Origin: Sphaerolaimus hirsutus
Taxonomy: Eukaryota; Nematoda; Chromadorea; Monhysterida; Sphaerolaimidae
Assembly: GCA_964036195.1 (NCBI GenBank)
Contig: CAXIWS010000520.1
Span: forward strand, 1-64,000
DNA length: 64,000 nucleotides
Direction of reading: 5' to 3'
Shown: positions 22,701 to 32,766 of the stretch, piece after piece
Numbering within the stretch: the stretch's first letter is position 1
How the letters are laid out: every line of letters begins with the position of its first letter
Notes under the pieces: generated by a model
The model's input: only the letters and a program-made list of their open reading frames with translations
Told to the model about the DNA's origin: nothing
The model's database searches: none
Position numbers and translations under genes: made by a program

Positions 22701-25700
22701 GCTGACGTACACCAGCATGGGAAGGCGCCACTCTTTAGAGACCCCCCACCCCTAAAATGCACCCCCGATTCCAGCTATGCCCCCACCAAATCCGCGCAAA
22801 AAAGGAAAAGACAAAAACCCACTGAACAAATTCGAAACCGGTGCCAAAATCGGAAAACGCGTAGCCGATCCATCCAAAAACGGCACCGGTGGCGAAGCGC
22901 ACCTCGGCGGATCTGCAGCGCGCGTCCAAGTCGGACAGACTCGACTCGTCTGGGGGGNNNNNNNNNNNNNNNNNNNNNNNNNNNNNNNNNNNNNNNNNNN
23001 NNNNNNNNNNNNNNNNNNNNNNNNNNNNNNNNNNNNNNNNNNNNNNNNNNNNNNNNNNNNNNNNNNNNNNNNNNNNNNNNNNNNNNNNNNNNNNNNNNNN
23101 NNNNNNNNNNNNNNNNNNNNNNNNNNNNNNNNNNNNNNNNNNNNNNNNNNNNNNNNNTGCACATTTCAAAACAACATTAAAATCACTGCAATACAACATG
23201 ATCTCAGATGATCACCAAAAACATCCATCACAGTTCCCACGTTTCTTGCACATCACCCTGATCTGCATATTAATTTTACCTTAATAGCAATGATGTTGAT
23301 GAAAGTGTTGAATACTATCAGCACATTGCCAGCACTGGTGGCTTACACTAGCCAAAGTTTCATGATCACAACTTAAAGCAGCGTTGAGCTAGAGCACCAT
23401 TTGTACATCAGTACAAAATGACCGAAATTGTAACCCCCACAGTTCCGCAGTGGGTGGAGCTAGAGAGGTGAAATTTTGGGTGAAAACTCAAAACACCTGA
23501 TATATTAATGTGTTGAAATTTTATAACTGTAGCGTACCCCTAGCGCGAATGGCGAGCACTGCCCGGGGACTTTTCAGCCCGACCATGTATATCAATCTTT
23601 GTGGAGCGAATTTGGTGAAATTTTGCCGCAATTATGGCTCTAAATTATTTGTTTTCATACCTTTGTATACTTTTTCACATTCAAAATCACTATTCGTTAT
23701 TTTGAAGTCTTGCATGAATTTATTTTCGGATTTTGAAAACTTTTTGCACACTTTTTTTCAACAATCATTGGCGCACCGCACACTCAAAATTTTCAAGTGC
23801 ACTTCGAACGTTTTTGAGTTCTGCCAAGGCGGAACTCCAAGTGCAGTTCGAACGATTTTTTAAAGGATTTTTAGGGCATTTTTTTGGACATTCGAACGGA
23901 GTCCAGACGAATCCGTACACTTTTCGCTTATTTGCGTGTCATAACATTTCCACGCAGCAAGTTTCAAAATGATTGGGACACTTTCAATTCCGCCCTGACT
24001 TTCAATTCCACCCATTAGAGAAGGTTGTTGTGAGAAACACATCTCACTTATCTTGCCAAATATATTTGTGGAAAAAATTTTATAGGTAGATCTAGGCTTC
24101 TTCAAAAATGAATAGCGAATTTTTTTAGTAATATCCACTTGTTTTAAAGATATTGAAGTTCACCGTGGCATATTTGTGTAAACTTAAACCGAATTCCACC
24201 CTCTAGAAAGTGTCCCAATGTTGTCTTGCCTAGATGGCAAACCGCACACTCAAAAGAGTGCGGACATTGTTCAAACGCTTCACGCTTTCCGAATTAATTT
24301 GGCCCGTGCACAATTTGAGGCAAGTCCGCCATGCATAAAAAGAGTGCGGACATTGTGCAAACACTTTGCGCTTTCCGCCCTTTCCGAATTAATTCTGCCC
24401 CTGCACAATTCGAGGCAATTCCGCCATCGTCAAAGTGTTCGAACGTTTCATGTGCGGAATTGAAATCGAGGGCGGTTCGGACGTTTTTGAATTCCACCCC
24501 CGATTTTAATTCCGCCCTTGAAAAAGTGTTTGAACTGCAACTGAAAATTTGAGTGTGCCATGCAACATACAGTATTTTTTTGCCAGAACCCTTACATATA
24601 AATTTGCCACCAATATGGAACCCCTTTATAAAAAATGATGATTGGGAATATGAAAAATGCTGCCAAAATGCTTACCACGCTTCAATTTCAGATTCCGTTT
24701 TTTACAAGTGGAACTCATCAAAAAACCGACCATAATCTCCACAAACACAGATCAGATCGTAATTCTTCAACTCATCATCCGTCAACTCGGAAACTTTCTT
24801 ATTTTCTGCGTTCATCTTGACCATAGGATTTAGTTGTTGGCAACGATCCAAAGAAGCCTCGGCGCGATTTTTTCCCACAGAGTCAACTGGAGCCAAAAAC
24901 TGGCTGAATTTCGTGTTTCCATCAACCTGTATTGAAATTGAAATTTTGGATGGATTTAAAACTAAACGGTGTAGGATTTGGGACTGGTATAAATATAGGG
25001 TTCAAACGATATATCGTATCGAATATCGAATATCGGATATCGATCATTTTTTAATATCGAATATCGAATATCGATATCGAAAATTTTGAAAAAATATCGA
25101 ATATCGATATCGAAAATTTTGAAATATATCGAATATCGATATCAAATATCGACCATTTTTTCAATATATCGAACCTGTATTGTGTCCCCAAATTTACTTT
25201 TCATTTTCATTTTGAGATGTTTATGGTTGATCTGATGTGCTTATAGTATTGTATTTGATGAGTAAAAGTACAGTATTTATAATGTCATTGTTGTTAGAGT
25301 GCCAAATTTGAAGCCAGAAAACGCTGATATACTTTTTTTGCAACATGCCCTTTAGCAACAAGCAATTAGGTTAAGATGAACTGTAATATCTACCAATTGT
25401 TATTTGTCTGATACACTTTGATTCATCATGTTTTTCTTCATTTTCTACCATTGAGTGATGTAAAGCTTGTTAAAATCACTTGTACCATTCAAATTTCAGT
25501 GAAGAGATGATTAAACATGTGTGCAACCACATGAAAATACAATATGCCACTTGAAATATGCCTTGCTATACCAAAAGCATATCGCAATATCAAATATCGG
25601 AAATATCGAATATTGACCATTTTTCAATATCGAATATCGATATCGAGGTTCCATATCGTATCGATATCGAATATCGAGTTTCAGAAAAAAATATCGAATA

Positions 25701-28700
25701 TCGAATATCGATATCGAAAATTTTGAAAAATATCGAATATCGATATCTAAAAGTCATATCGTTTGAACCCTATATAAATACACGATTGATATCAAGAAAA
25801 TGGCTAATACACAGCACCCTTGAAATATAATCGTTGCATCTCGGCCTTTTTCATTTATTCACAATTCTAAAAACCTGGCCCAACTTCAAAATAAAAACAA
25901 CCAACATTGACATGATCCATCAAAGTGAGTTGCTTCAATCCGGCCAGGGCTAAATTTTTCGCAACTTCTGCGCCCAGCCCGCCGACGCCAGCCAAAATCA
26001 CGGACGCATTCCGCAGACTGAAAATATATTTAGGTTTTGAAGGCGTTCCATTGTAAACACCTTCCCGGTCACGTCCGGCACCCGATTATTGCTTTTACTT
26101 GTGACATCCTATCTAAAGTTCTATGGCGCGCCAGAAGCTGAAACTTGGGGGAGATATTGGCGCAAGCCCCCTCTACTTCGCATAAATTGGGGGCGTCGCG
26201 GCGACCCCTTACAGGGTGCGGCGCGCTAAGTGCAAAATTTTTATTGGCTTTTTTGGTGTCCCACACAGGTCCGACACCCACTTATTTCTGAGCTGTGGGA
26301 GGGGTATAAATCTAAAATTTTGGGAATGTGTTACCGACACCCCTCCCCTACTATACACTAGTCAATAATGTGAGATTAGTGTGAAAAAGTTTCTAAAAAA
26401 TTATATTATTCTCTAAACACCACCCCCCCCCCCAATAGATGAATGACAAAAAATTCACTTTTTGGAACTTTTTTATTAGACATGTGAAAAGCTGGTTTAC
26501 GATACTTTTAAGGGAAGGGTTTCATGTTTAAAGTTATGTAAAGAACATTACCTCTAAAATGCCTGCATTGCAAAATTTACTTGGGGGGAATTTCAAAGTG
26601 TAAATTTTGTAAATTTTTGTTCCTGCAATGATGTCATTATGATGGCATTAAATTCCCCCCAAGTAAATTTGGAAATGCAGGCATTTTAGAGGTATTGTTC
26701 TTTACATAACTTTAAACATCAAACCCTTCCCTTTAAAGTATTGTAAACCAGCTATTAAAGTGTCTTATAAAAAACACACTTAAAGTGTCTTATAATGCAC
26801 TTAGCGCGACACACCCTGTAAGGGGTCGCCGCGACGCCCGCAATTCAATCAAGTTAGAGGGGGGTTGCGCCAATATCTCCGGCAGCTGCACTGCCAGTCT
26901 GGAAACTACTCGGAGGCCAAGGACGTATCCAGGGGGGGGGAGCGGGGGGGGGGGCTGCAGCCCCCCCCCCCTTCCCGGGGTGAGACCTAAAAAGTCCCGG
27001 AAAATGCAACTTTTCATGTATATTATTCTATGTTTCTCAAAAATTTTGCGCGCAAGCGCGCAATGTCTTCCCCATGCATTGTATTTTCAGCGGATCGGTC
27101 CCTGTAAACAAAGACCCTCGGAAATGAGCATATTTTTGCGACTTTCGCTGTATATGTATGCATATTTACATACATATAAAGCGGTTCCTGGCGCTGGCGC
27201 CAACGCCAATAACGCCATGCTGTGGCGCCTTTGTATGGCGCTAGCGCCAAAACGCCTTTCCGTCCCTGGCTGAGCCCCCCCCCCGTTCGCCGGGCTCCGT
27301 AAACAAGCAGCCCCCCCGCTCAAAAATCCTGGATACGTCCCTGTCGGAGGCTGGTGCCAAATTCAGAATTGGTCCAGGAGGGAGGGAGGCTCAGGGAGGA
27401 AGGATGGTCCCGTGGATTGAACCCAGGACCTCTTGCGCGTTAAGCGCAATCACTTCCACCCGAGCCACTGCTCAGTTAACAGACATTTAACTGAGCTTCA
27501 GTAATGAAACCGCATAATCTTAATTACGTGACTGCCGCGCGCGCAAGTGCGTCACTGCTAGGGTTGGCTGATGTTTTTTTTTAAACGTTTTTTTTTAAAA
27601 AAAAACGTTTTTTTTTAAAAAAAAACATGACGTCCGAAATGTTTTTTTTTAAAAAAAAACATCGGCCGAAATTTTTAGTACTAAGCACTAGGTATTTTGC
27701 AAAATTTTTGCGCGCAAGCGCGCAATTTCACACACAAATTGACATTGGTGGTTGTTTTCATTGGTTTTGTTGCATTTTTAGTATCAAAACATCCATTTCT
27801 ATGTGCTACCATGGGTGAATAAGCCGACATATGGTGCTGTAATATATAATATTGAGGTAATGTGCTTCCATGTACCTCCACAGTGTGTAACTTCACTCCC
27901 AAAGTAACAACCTCCTTTTATAACCTTGTTTGATCACCATTCCGTGCCAAACTTTACCTGATGTCACGAACATTCGACTATAAGGCGATATACGAACGAT
28001 ATGTCGACAAAAAATGGATATTTTTGACACAAATCACCACTTATAATGCTATCCCATGGCTCCACAGCCATTATATGGTCATATTTAACATCACAGAGTA
28101 TTGCCAGTGTCTGATATACCTATATATGTTGACACTAGGTCATATCTAGGAGCTTTTAAAAAAAAACGTTTTTTTTTAAAAAAAAACGTTTTTTTTTAAA
28201 AAAAAACGTTTTTTTTTAAAAAAAAACATCGAGTTAAAAAAAAACGTTTTTTTTCCAACCCTAGTCACTGCATACGGATTTCCCCCCAGATAATATTTTC
28301 TGTAAAAAATTCCATAAAGTAAGGAAACGCAGCGACCTATGGTGTGGTTCTATGCTGGAACAATTCCCCCGGATTCTAATTTCCTATCCCGGATGTTCTG
28401 TAAATAAATTCATTAAAGTAACAAAAGTCAGCGACCTGTGGCGTGTTTCTATGCACGAACAACCCACCCCCCCCCCCACCCCCGGATTCTAATTCCCCCT
28501 CCCGGATTGTATTTTCTGTGAACGGATTGTATATCATACGGAAATGTTTTAAAATCGACGACTCTAAAATCGAGATCAACGAATGCGTACACCATGTGCA
28601 CAATTGTCAGCCTCCCGCGTGAAAAAGAAAAAAATCCACGCCAACGAGGACCGAATTTGGTTTGAGCTGGCAGTGCAGTCGCCAATATCTCCTCCAAGTT

Positions 28701-30088
28701 CCAGCTTCTGGCGCGCCCTAGAACTGGAGATACGATGTCACAAGTAAAATCAAAAATCGTGTGCCGGACATGACCGGGAAGGTGTTTAGATACTATCGAT
28801 AATAGATAAATTTTTGATATTTAATATACTAATCAACGGCAGGGTGAAAATTTGAAGCGCACGGTAGAATGAAGCGTAGAATGTGTTTGAACGTTTTTAA
28901 ATGACGGGTTATAAATGAAGATTAAATAATCTATCGAACGAAACGCGTTTGTGCGGTAACAAAGTTGGGCCCGGAAAACGGTTACGCCACAAATTGTGTG
29001 AAAAGTATCGAATTCATTTGACATTTCGCGATGGGCGCCGCCTTAGTGTTATTATTGCCTTCTCATAAGAATTTATGGCGCTTTATTTCAAAAAATCAGA
29101 TTTAAAAATACCCACTTCCGCGCTTGGGGACTTTCATTCTAAAAGTTAACATACCCAGATTTTTCGATTTTTCAAAATCGCATTTTAAAGTTTGGCGCTG
29201 GCCCGGCAGCGCCATGTTTGGGCGACAAAGCTTGCCTTGCACTTTTGTCTACAATTTTTGTGTCCCTAAATTTTGTCGGCTAGCAAATATTTTGGGAGCT
29301 AAATATGTCATATTTTGTAAACCACCCAAAATAAGGTATAAATTTGAAAATTTGAACTTGAAATGTAAATAACTTCCTAACGGTGCATCGCAGGACAAAA
29401 CTAATCACACCACTGAAAAGCCCTTTTCGAAAAGTACCCAAACCTAAATTTTCAGATCTATATTTATACCCGTACTCGATTTATAGAGCAAAATATTTTT
29501 GGAAATTCACGCATGAAACTTTATTTTGTATGGGAATTCCAGCCGGCTCTTCGCGAGCGATCCGGAGCACGCGTGAACTTTTGGAAATGAAACTATTTTT
29601 TGGACTTGTGAACTTATGAAATGAAACTCCTGTGGTCTGGGATGGATATGTGAACTTTCGACGTGAAACTTCTGTTTTTCATAGGGGATTTGAGATGGAT
29701 ATGTGAACTTTCGATATGAAAATTGTAATTTTTCTAAAAATCGGTACCACTGTATCTCAGGAACGAAATGGACTATAATGCTGGGTTTTTTTTCTCCAAA
29801 ATGTGCAAAACTATACGTGGAGGTCAAATCCACGCTTAACTCGATTTTTCTGGATTTGGCGCTTATAAACTTTTGGAACGGAAGTCCCCACTTGCACATC
29901 CAAAACTTTCAGAGCACAGACCCAGATGGACTCCCAACGTCGAGATCAAGTTTGGCACTCTGCCAAAACGTCGCCAGTCAAACTAACCGATTCTGAGCGT
30001 CCAGTCCCCACAATCTAATTTGCCTGTCGTATAGTGCCGCTTCATCTTCGCCGATTTGCGCGGCGCTATCGCCTTTTTCGGACACCAT
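16609..30088 (-). CDS. SAE1: SUMO-activating enzyme subunit 1 (AOS1), complete gene
   Basis: Nine exons: join(16609-16710, 16775-16844, 17007-17148, 17592-17700, 18708-18897, 22823-22949, 24731-24926, 25906-26017, 29988-30088), minus strand, 382 codons plus TGA. SAE1 pairs with SAE2/UBA2 in the nucleus to adenylate SUMO. The catalytic Cys belongs to SAE2. Visible hallmarks: YDRQIRLWG (residues 20-28), nucleotide loop GVGGLG (44-49) with LMDH (66-69), NRAEAS (91-96), FATGAVFGWIGYAF (155-168), and SPVCAIIGGILAQEIIK (333-349). A hydrophilic linker lies at about 180-242. Human SAE1 is 346 residues, and this linker is longer. Every junction keeps frame with GT-AG borders. Introns range from 64 bp to 4 kb and house at least seven transposons and the assembly gap. 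No other gene in the window belongs to the SUMO pathway. Confidence 0.95.
16775..16844 (-). CDS. SAE1: SAE1 exon 8
   Basis: Acceptor TTCCACAG at 16845. Encodes YCQGELSPVCAIIGGILAQE, the most conserved C-terminal block of E1-like subunits. Consensus donor AAG|GTGAGT, phase 0. Confidence 0.95.
17007..17148 (-). CDS. SAE1: SAE1 exon 7
   Basis: Acceptor TTTGCAG at 17149. Encodes ALARYKSAFGKLPTPED, FNQIWADGIEQCHL and AFGPEHFV. The donor AC|GTCTGT leaves phase 2. Confidence 0.92.
17592..17700 (-). CDS. SAE1: SAE1 exon 6
   Basis: Acceptor ACACGCAG at 17701. Encodes TMSFPSYKEAFRKTWSSKID and PPVYHAIK, corresponding to the segment after the linker in the family. The donor AAAG|GTTCGT leaves phase 1. 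Confidence 0.9.
17892..18572. mobile_element. Element with AGATCGGTACTTTTA arrays in SAE1 intron 5
   Basis: Ends AAGGGTGTGCTTCTAAAAGT and its inverse, each next to CATATG (a 6-bp duplication or part of the ends). About nine copies of TAGATCGGTACTTTTAAAAG are scattered between 18120 and 18572 and once, inverted, at the left end. No open frame beyond chance. Confidence 0.75.
18708..18897 (-). CDS. SAE1: SAE1 exon 5
   Basis: Acceptor AAACACAG at 18898. Encodes the Ser/Asp/Lys-rich linker (STGNTSSNDSKTKPD .. DGPAEKRRKMAERNEAV). The donor AGC|GTTCGG leaves phase 0. It is weak, but it resembles the exon 6 donor GTTCGT and is the only one keeping frame. Confidence 0.82.
18948..20326. mobile_element. 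hAT-like element with ATCGAATATCGAT arrays, copy D1
   Basis: Ends TAGGGTTCAAACGATAT and, inverted, ATATCGTTTGAACCCTA, flanked by the perfect 8-bp duplication GTTAGCAT (18940-18947 and 20327-20334). Subterminal arrays of ATATCGAATATCGATATCG lie in both arms. Inside, a unit of 606 bp is tandemly duplicated (for example CGATATATCGAACCTG at 19141 and again at 19747), making this copy longer than D2. It lies in SAE1 intron 4. Confidence 0.92.
20340..20545. mobile_element. ACACACACTAGTTGACAT-ended element
   Basis: TACACACACTAGTTGACATC at the left and GATGTAAACTAGTGTGTGAG at the right form inverted ends. It abuts the D1 target duplication. The interior has GTGATTTCAACTC and GTTGAAATTCAGTTGACATT. 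Confidence 0.5.
20760..22779. mobile_element. Large inverted-repeat element G in SAE1 intron 4
   Basis: Ends CATAGCCGGAATCGAGGGTG and, inverted, CGGGGGTGCATTTTAGGGG-type arms ending CCAGCTATG. The flanks ACCCCACC and CCCCCACC match at 7 of 8. Arms of several hundred bp are inverted copies, sharing GGTGTACGTC, GTTTGGGGTCG and TCGAATAATCCCCC. The right arm is interrupted by F1 (22212-22666). Weak open frames only. Confidence 0.8.
22212..22666. mobile_element. hAT-like MITE F1, nested in G
   Basis: Ends CAGGGACGTATCCAGG and, inverted, CCTGGATACGTCCTTG, with the perfect duplication GTAGCCAC (22204-22211 and 22667-22674). Subterminal blocks are poly-G/C, then GGCGCTAGCGCC and GCGCGCTTGCGCGC. Deleting it restores the inverted symmetry of element G. 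Confidence 0.92.
22823..22949 (-). CDS. SAE1: SAE1 exon 4
   Basis: Acceptor CCCCCAG at 22950, six bases from the assembly gap. Encodes DESSLSDLDARC, RFATGAVFGWIGYAFSDFG and FEFVQ. The donor CA|GTGGGT leaves phase 2. It is strikingly GC-rich compared with its surroundings. Confidence 0.9.
22958..23157. other. Assembly gap
   Basis: Run of 200 N, probably a placeholder size. It lies in SAE1 intron 3, a few bases upstream of exon 4, next to a poly-C acceptor tract that may be hard to sequence. Confidence 0.99.
23764..24560. repeat. GCACACTCAAA repeat region in SAE1 intron 3
   Basis: GCACACTCAAAATTTTC at the left and AAAATTTGAGTGTGC at the right are inverted. The interior repeats CATTGT(T/G)CAAAC, TTTCCGAATTAATT, GAGGCAA(G/T)TCCGCCAT and CGAACG(T/A)TTT. 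A duplicated inner unit of about 105 bp runs 24245-24450. Probably a mobile element, but no target duplication was found. Confidence 0.55.
24731..24926 (-). CDS. SAE1: SAE1 exon 3
   Basis: Acceptor AATACAG at 24927. Encodes VDGNTKFSQFLAP, KNRAEASLDRCQQLNP and KNYDLICVCGDY. The donor ATG|GTCGGT leaves phase 1. The region matches the adenylation-domain segment after the nucleotide loop in SAE1 proteins. Confidence 0.95.
24996..25772. mobile_element. hAT-like element with ATCGAATATCGAT arrays, copy D2
   Basis: Same ends as D1, with the perfect 8-bp duplication TATAAATA (24988-24995 and 25773-25780). It lacks the 606-bp internal duplication of D1 and so shows the basic layout: array, about 400 bp of unique sequence, array. 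It lies in SAE1 intron 2. Confidence 0.93.
25906..26017 (-). CDS. SAE1: SAE1 exon 2
   Basis: Acceptor TTTTCAG at 26018. Encodes the Rossmann-type nucleotide loop: VILAGVGGLGAEVAKNLALA, then LTLMDHVN. The donor AAT|GTTGGT leaves phase 0. Confidence 0.95.
26918..27343. mobile_element. hAT-like MITE F2, nested in J1
   Basis: Ends CAAGGACGTATCCAGG and, inverted, CCTGGATACGTCCCTG, with the perfect duplication TCGGAGGC (26910-26917 and 27344-27351). The layout is like F1 in opposite orientation, including GCGCGCAAGCGCGC and GGCGCTAGCGCC. Confidence 0.92.
27405..27472 (-). repeat. tRNA-like SINE head remnant
   Basis: Read on the minus strand: TGGCTCGGGTGGAAG resembles a pol III A box, TTGCG-CTTAACG-CGCAA forms an anticodon-like arm, and GGGTTCAATCC matches the B box. 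The T arm is imperfect and the acceptor stem is not closed, so this is a tRNA-derived SINE fragment rather than a working tRNA gene. Confidence 0.5.
27559..28263. mobile_element. hAT-like element with AAACGTTTTTTTT arrays, copy E1
   Basis: Ends TAGGGTTGGCTGATGTTTTT and, inverted, TTTTCCAACCCTA, with the perfect duplication GTCACTGC (27551-27558 and 28264-28271). Both arms are arrays of TTTTTTTTAAAAAAAAACG. The middle of about 480 bp is shared with E2 (37331-37982). Nested in J1. Confidence 0.93.
28789..29987. other. Remainder of SAE1 intron 1
   Basis: Mostly unique sequence. A short direct repeat of about 56 bp (GATGGATATGTGAACTTTCG at about 29642 and 29695) is present. A 130-codon minus-strand open frame at 29507-29899 has no recognisable features. 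Confidence 0.4.
29988..30088 (-). CDS. SAE1: SAE1 exon 1
   Basis: ATG at 30088 is followed by an acidic lead and YDRQIRLWGLDAQNR. The donor is CG|GTTAGT, leaving two bases of an Arg codon completed by exon 2. The start is chosen because this ATG is the only one ahead of the conserved motif at a length typical of the family. Confidence 0.92.
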
Positions 30089-30426
30089 TTCGCGTTTTTT
30101 GGACAGGAATTCGAATTTGAAAAGTTGCCAAGTTTTGTTTTTTACTTTTTTTTATTTTTTGGATAGAAGAGGATACCAATTGGGCAAGCGATCGGGATTC
30201 GGGAAAATATACAGTATGCCCTTGCCTCCCCTATCCCGCCCCAAAATATTTTTACAGCTATACGGAGGAGCGATTCACCAATGGTGAATCACCATCTATA
30301 TGAACCCGTCGAAATCTACAAAACCCCTGTCCATGCTACTACAACATCTACTACTACCCGTCCATCTACAAAATCCATGCTATCTGGGTCCAGATGCCAA
30401 GCGGGTTTAGATGCTGAGAGGCACAG
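30089..30426 (-). promoter_or_regulatory. Probable SAE1 upstream region
   Basis: Only about 340 bp separate the SAE1 start codon from transposon I1, so a promoter or 5' untranslated region likely lies here. Poly-T/A tracts occur near 30130-30160. No certain TATA box or initiator is visible. Confidence 0.3.
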
Positions 30427-30998
30427 TAGGGTGTCAACAAAAACTTTTTGGCGGAAAACGGAAACGGAAACGGAAAAAATTTACACTTGCCGGAAAACGG
30501 AAACGGAAACGGATAAAAATTTGCACCTGCCGGAAAACGGAAAACGGAAAAATGAAAGGCCGGAAAACGGAAACGGAAACAGAAAAATTTGCTGAAATTA
30601 TGCCGGAAATGGAAAAAAATTGCTGAAATTTTGCTGGAAACGGAATAAAAATTGCAGAAATTTAACCAGAAATCAAAAAATTTGCAGAAATCTTGCTATA
30701 AATAGTAACAATTCACATAATTGAGAACATGCATGCATGTTTACCAGTTTGGCTGAAACAGAAAACAGATAATTGAGTCAGAAAATGGAAAAAAAGTTGG
30801 AAAAACAGACAATTGAGCCGGAAAACGGAAGAAAGCCGGAAAAACTGAACTTTTAGCCGGAAAACGGAAAATGAGCCGGAAAAACGGAAACGGACACGGA
30901 AAAAAATTTAAGCGGCCGGAAAACGGAAACGGAATCGGAAAAAAATTTGCCTGCGGAAAGCGGAAACGGAAAACGGAAAACGGAAAGTTGACACCCTA
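30427..30998. mobile_element. TAGGGTGTCAAC element with GGAAAACGGAAA arrays, copy I1
   Basis: Ends TAGGGTGTCAACAAAAACTT and, inverted, AAAGTTGACACCCTA, with GCACAG on both sides (6-bp duplication). The whole body is repeats of GCCGGAAAACGGAAACGG. The inverted-orientation relative I2 is at 42491-42967. Confidence 0.85.
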
Positions 30999-31514
30999 GC
31001 ACAGACCCGTCTGGACCGGGGTCCTATCTGGACCGGGGAACGGATGTGTCTGAGACGTGTGGACAAAAATTCCGGATGCCGCTATTTATTATGGCATCGA
31101 TGTCGTCTATCTGTACTGTTGCACATTTTCTGGCTACTATACCTTGAACCACCCCCCCCCCCCCCCCGCCAAAAAAATCGACTGGCCATGGTAAATACTA
31201 CCTCCAATATAAGGTATACCCTTTGGCTTTTTTGAATGTGACAAAATAAGTATAAGACATACCTCCAATGGAAGATATACATCTAATATGAGGCACAGCT
31301 GGCTGCATGCCAAAACGTGTAAAATCTCAAGAAAACAGTTGACAAACATGGTGGACAAAACGATAAAAATTGTGCCTAAGTGCACCGAGAAAACTTGTAA
31401 ATATGTGTGTGCGTCAAATGTGACAGTCAACTTGTACTAGGCCTACGGTAGTTAATTTTGTTACATTCCAGTTTGAAAAAATGAATTGCGTTGCTGTTCA
31501 CTGTTGGTTAAATG

Positions 31515-32460
31515 TAGTGATGTGAAAAGCGCCAGAGTTTTGGCGCCAAGCGCCAAAAGCGCCATGGCGCTTTTCCAGACCGTAGCCCCAAGCGCCAATG
31601 GCGCCAGAGGACAATGGCGCCAAGCGCCAATAGCGCCAGCGCCAAAATTTTTAATCCGATTTACAATTAGCCATGTACATCAATGTTTAAAGTTACATGG
31701 AACGTTGTATTTATATGGATAGAACTGGATGCTCAATACACAAAGCTGTCCCTCTACTTGATGAATGAAACTGCGTGAAAATTAGTGCAAAAAAATTACT
31801 CGCAGTGTGATGCAAGTGCCGTATATCCCCAAGTTGGGACAAAATACCTCAAAAATCGCTTCGAGTTAGATAGCTGCCGATTTGGGAGGGATAGATAGAA
31901 AGCTGGAGGTTTTGGGGCGGGGGGGGGGGGGTTACCGTGGGGAAAAATAGTTGTGATATGATAGTCATGATATGATGTTTTTAACGTGTACATTCAGCAT
32001 GCTATATAGGTAGTTTTATTCCGAATGGAAAAAGTTTCAGTAGGTTACTCTTTTAAAGCATATGAAGTTGTGCTATTTATATTAAAATTATTAAATTTTG
32101 ATGTGTGAACCATAATTGTTAGGTGATGGAAAAATCGGATGGAACAAAAAAACCAAACATCTCTTATTTTGATGGCATTTTTGATGCCACCTATCGAAAT
32201 CCATACCATTTCCACCCAGTGGATACCCAACAGATGGTATGGCGCTTTTTTGGCGTTTTTTAAAGTGTGAGCGCCAAGCGCCAATGGCGCCACGGCATTA
32301 TAGCGCCAAGCGCCAAAAGCGCCATGGCGCTTTTGGAGGTCTCGGCGCCAAGCGCCAATGGCGCCACTGCAAAAAAGGCGCCAAGCGCCAAAAGCGCCAT
32401 GGCGCTTTTTGGTTTGGCGCTAGCGCCAGGCGCCAGCGCCATGGCGCTTTTACATCACTA
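31515..32460. mobile_element. hAT-like element with GGCGCC arrays, copy C3
   Basis: Ends TAGTGATGTGAAAAGCGCC and, inverted, GGCGCTTTTACATCACTA, with the perfect duplication GTTAAATG (31507-31514 and 32461-32468). Arms repeat GCGCCAAGCGCCAATGGCGC. The middle of about 590 bp differs from C1/C2, so this is a separate subfamily. Confidence 0.92.
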
Positions 32461-32679
32461 GTTAAATGTTTGTAAAATCTGCCGAAAATACGTGAAAGAT
32501 TGCCCCACAGCCTGTTCATTTTCAACCATATAAAAACGTAGCAATTCGCAAGCATTCATAATAAGATCTTTTTCATTAGCTAACTGTATATTTCAATAGA
32601 TAAAAGCAATCATTGATCCATTTCAATAGCCGCAGTAATTCTAAAACATTGAAAACACCATTTAATTCTCAATCGCTCA

Positions 32680-32766
32680 CTACCAATCTGAAATAGCCAT
32701 AACGTCTAGCCCGGACACCTGATCATTGACCACATCACCAACATAATTTGTATCGCCAAGGAATTT
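32680..32766 (-). CDS. Crystallin-like gene, last exon
   Basis: Acceptor GACCTACAG at 32767. Encodes KFLGDTNYVGDVVNDQVSG, then LDVMAISDW and TAG. This is the second half of Greek-key motif 2. ATTAAA follows the stop closely at about 32664 and could be a variant polyadenylation signal. Confidence 0.82.
   Translation of the reverse strand, partial: KFLGDTNYVGDVVNDQVSGLDVMAISDW

Larger units (their letters stand above)
26054..28788. mobile_element. TA-flanked inverted-repeat element J1 in SAE1 intron 1
   Basis: Ends TAAACACCTTCCCGGTCACG and, inverted, GACCGGGAAGGTGTTTA. The long arms share CTTACAGGGTGCGGCGCG, GGGTCGCCGCGACG and CCAATATCTCC, and the axis is near 26630 (GATGTCATTATGATG). It is interrupted by F2, a tRNA-like segment and E1. 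The related copy J2 is at 60057-61520. A TA duplication suggests a Tc1/mariner-type target, but TA could be part of the ends. Confidence 0.75.

Noticed and set aside
22735-23284. Open frames of 129-154 codons crossing the assembly gap
   Set aside because: Most of their length is undetermined bases. The genuine coding part is SAE1 exon 4 on the minus strand at 22823-22949.
27405-27472. Functional tRNA gene on the minus strand
   Set aside because: A and B box-like motifs are present, but the acceptor stem does not close and the T arm has mismatches. It fits a SINE remnant better.
29507-29899. 130-codon minus-strand open frame in SAE1 intron 1
   Set aside because: No recognisable domain, no splice signals, and composition like the surrounding intron. 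SAE1 exons 1 and 2 join in frame without it.
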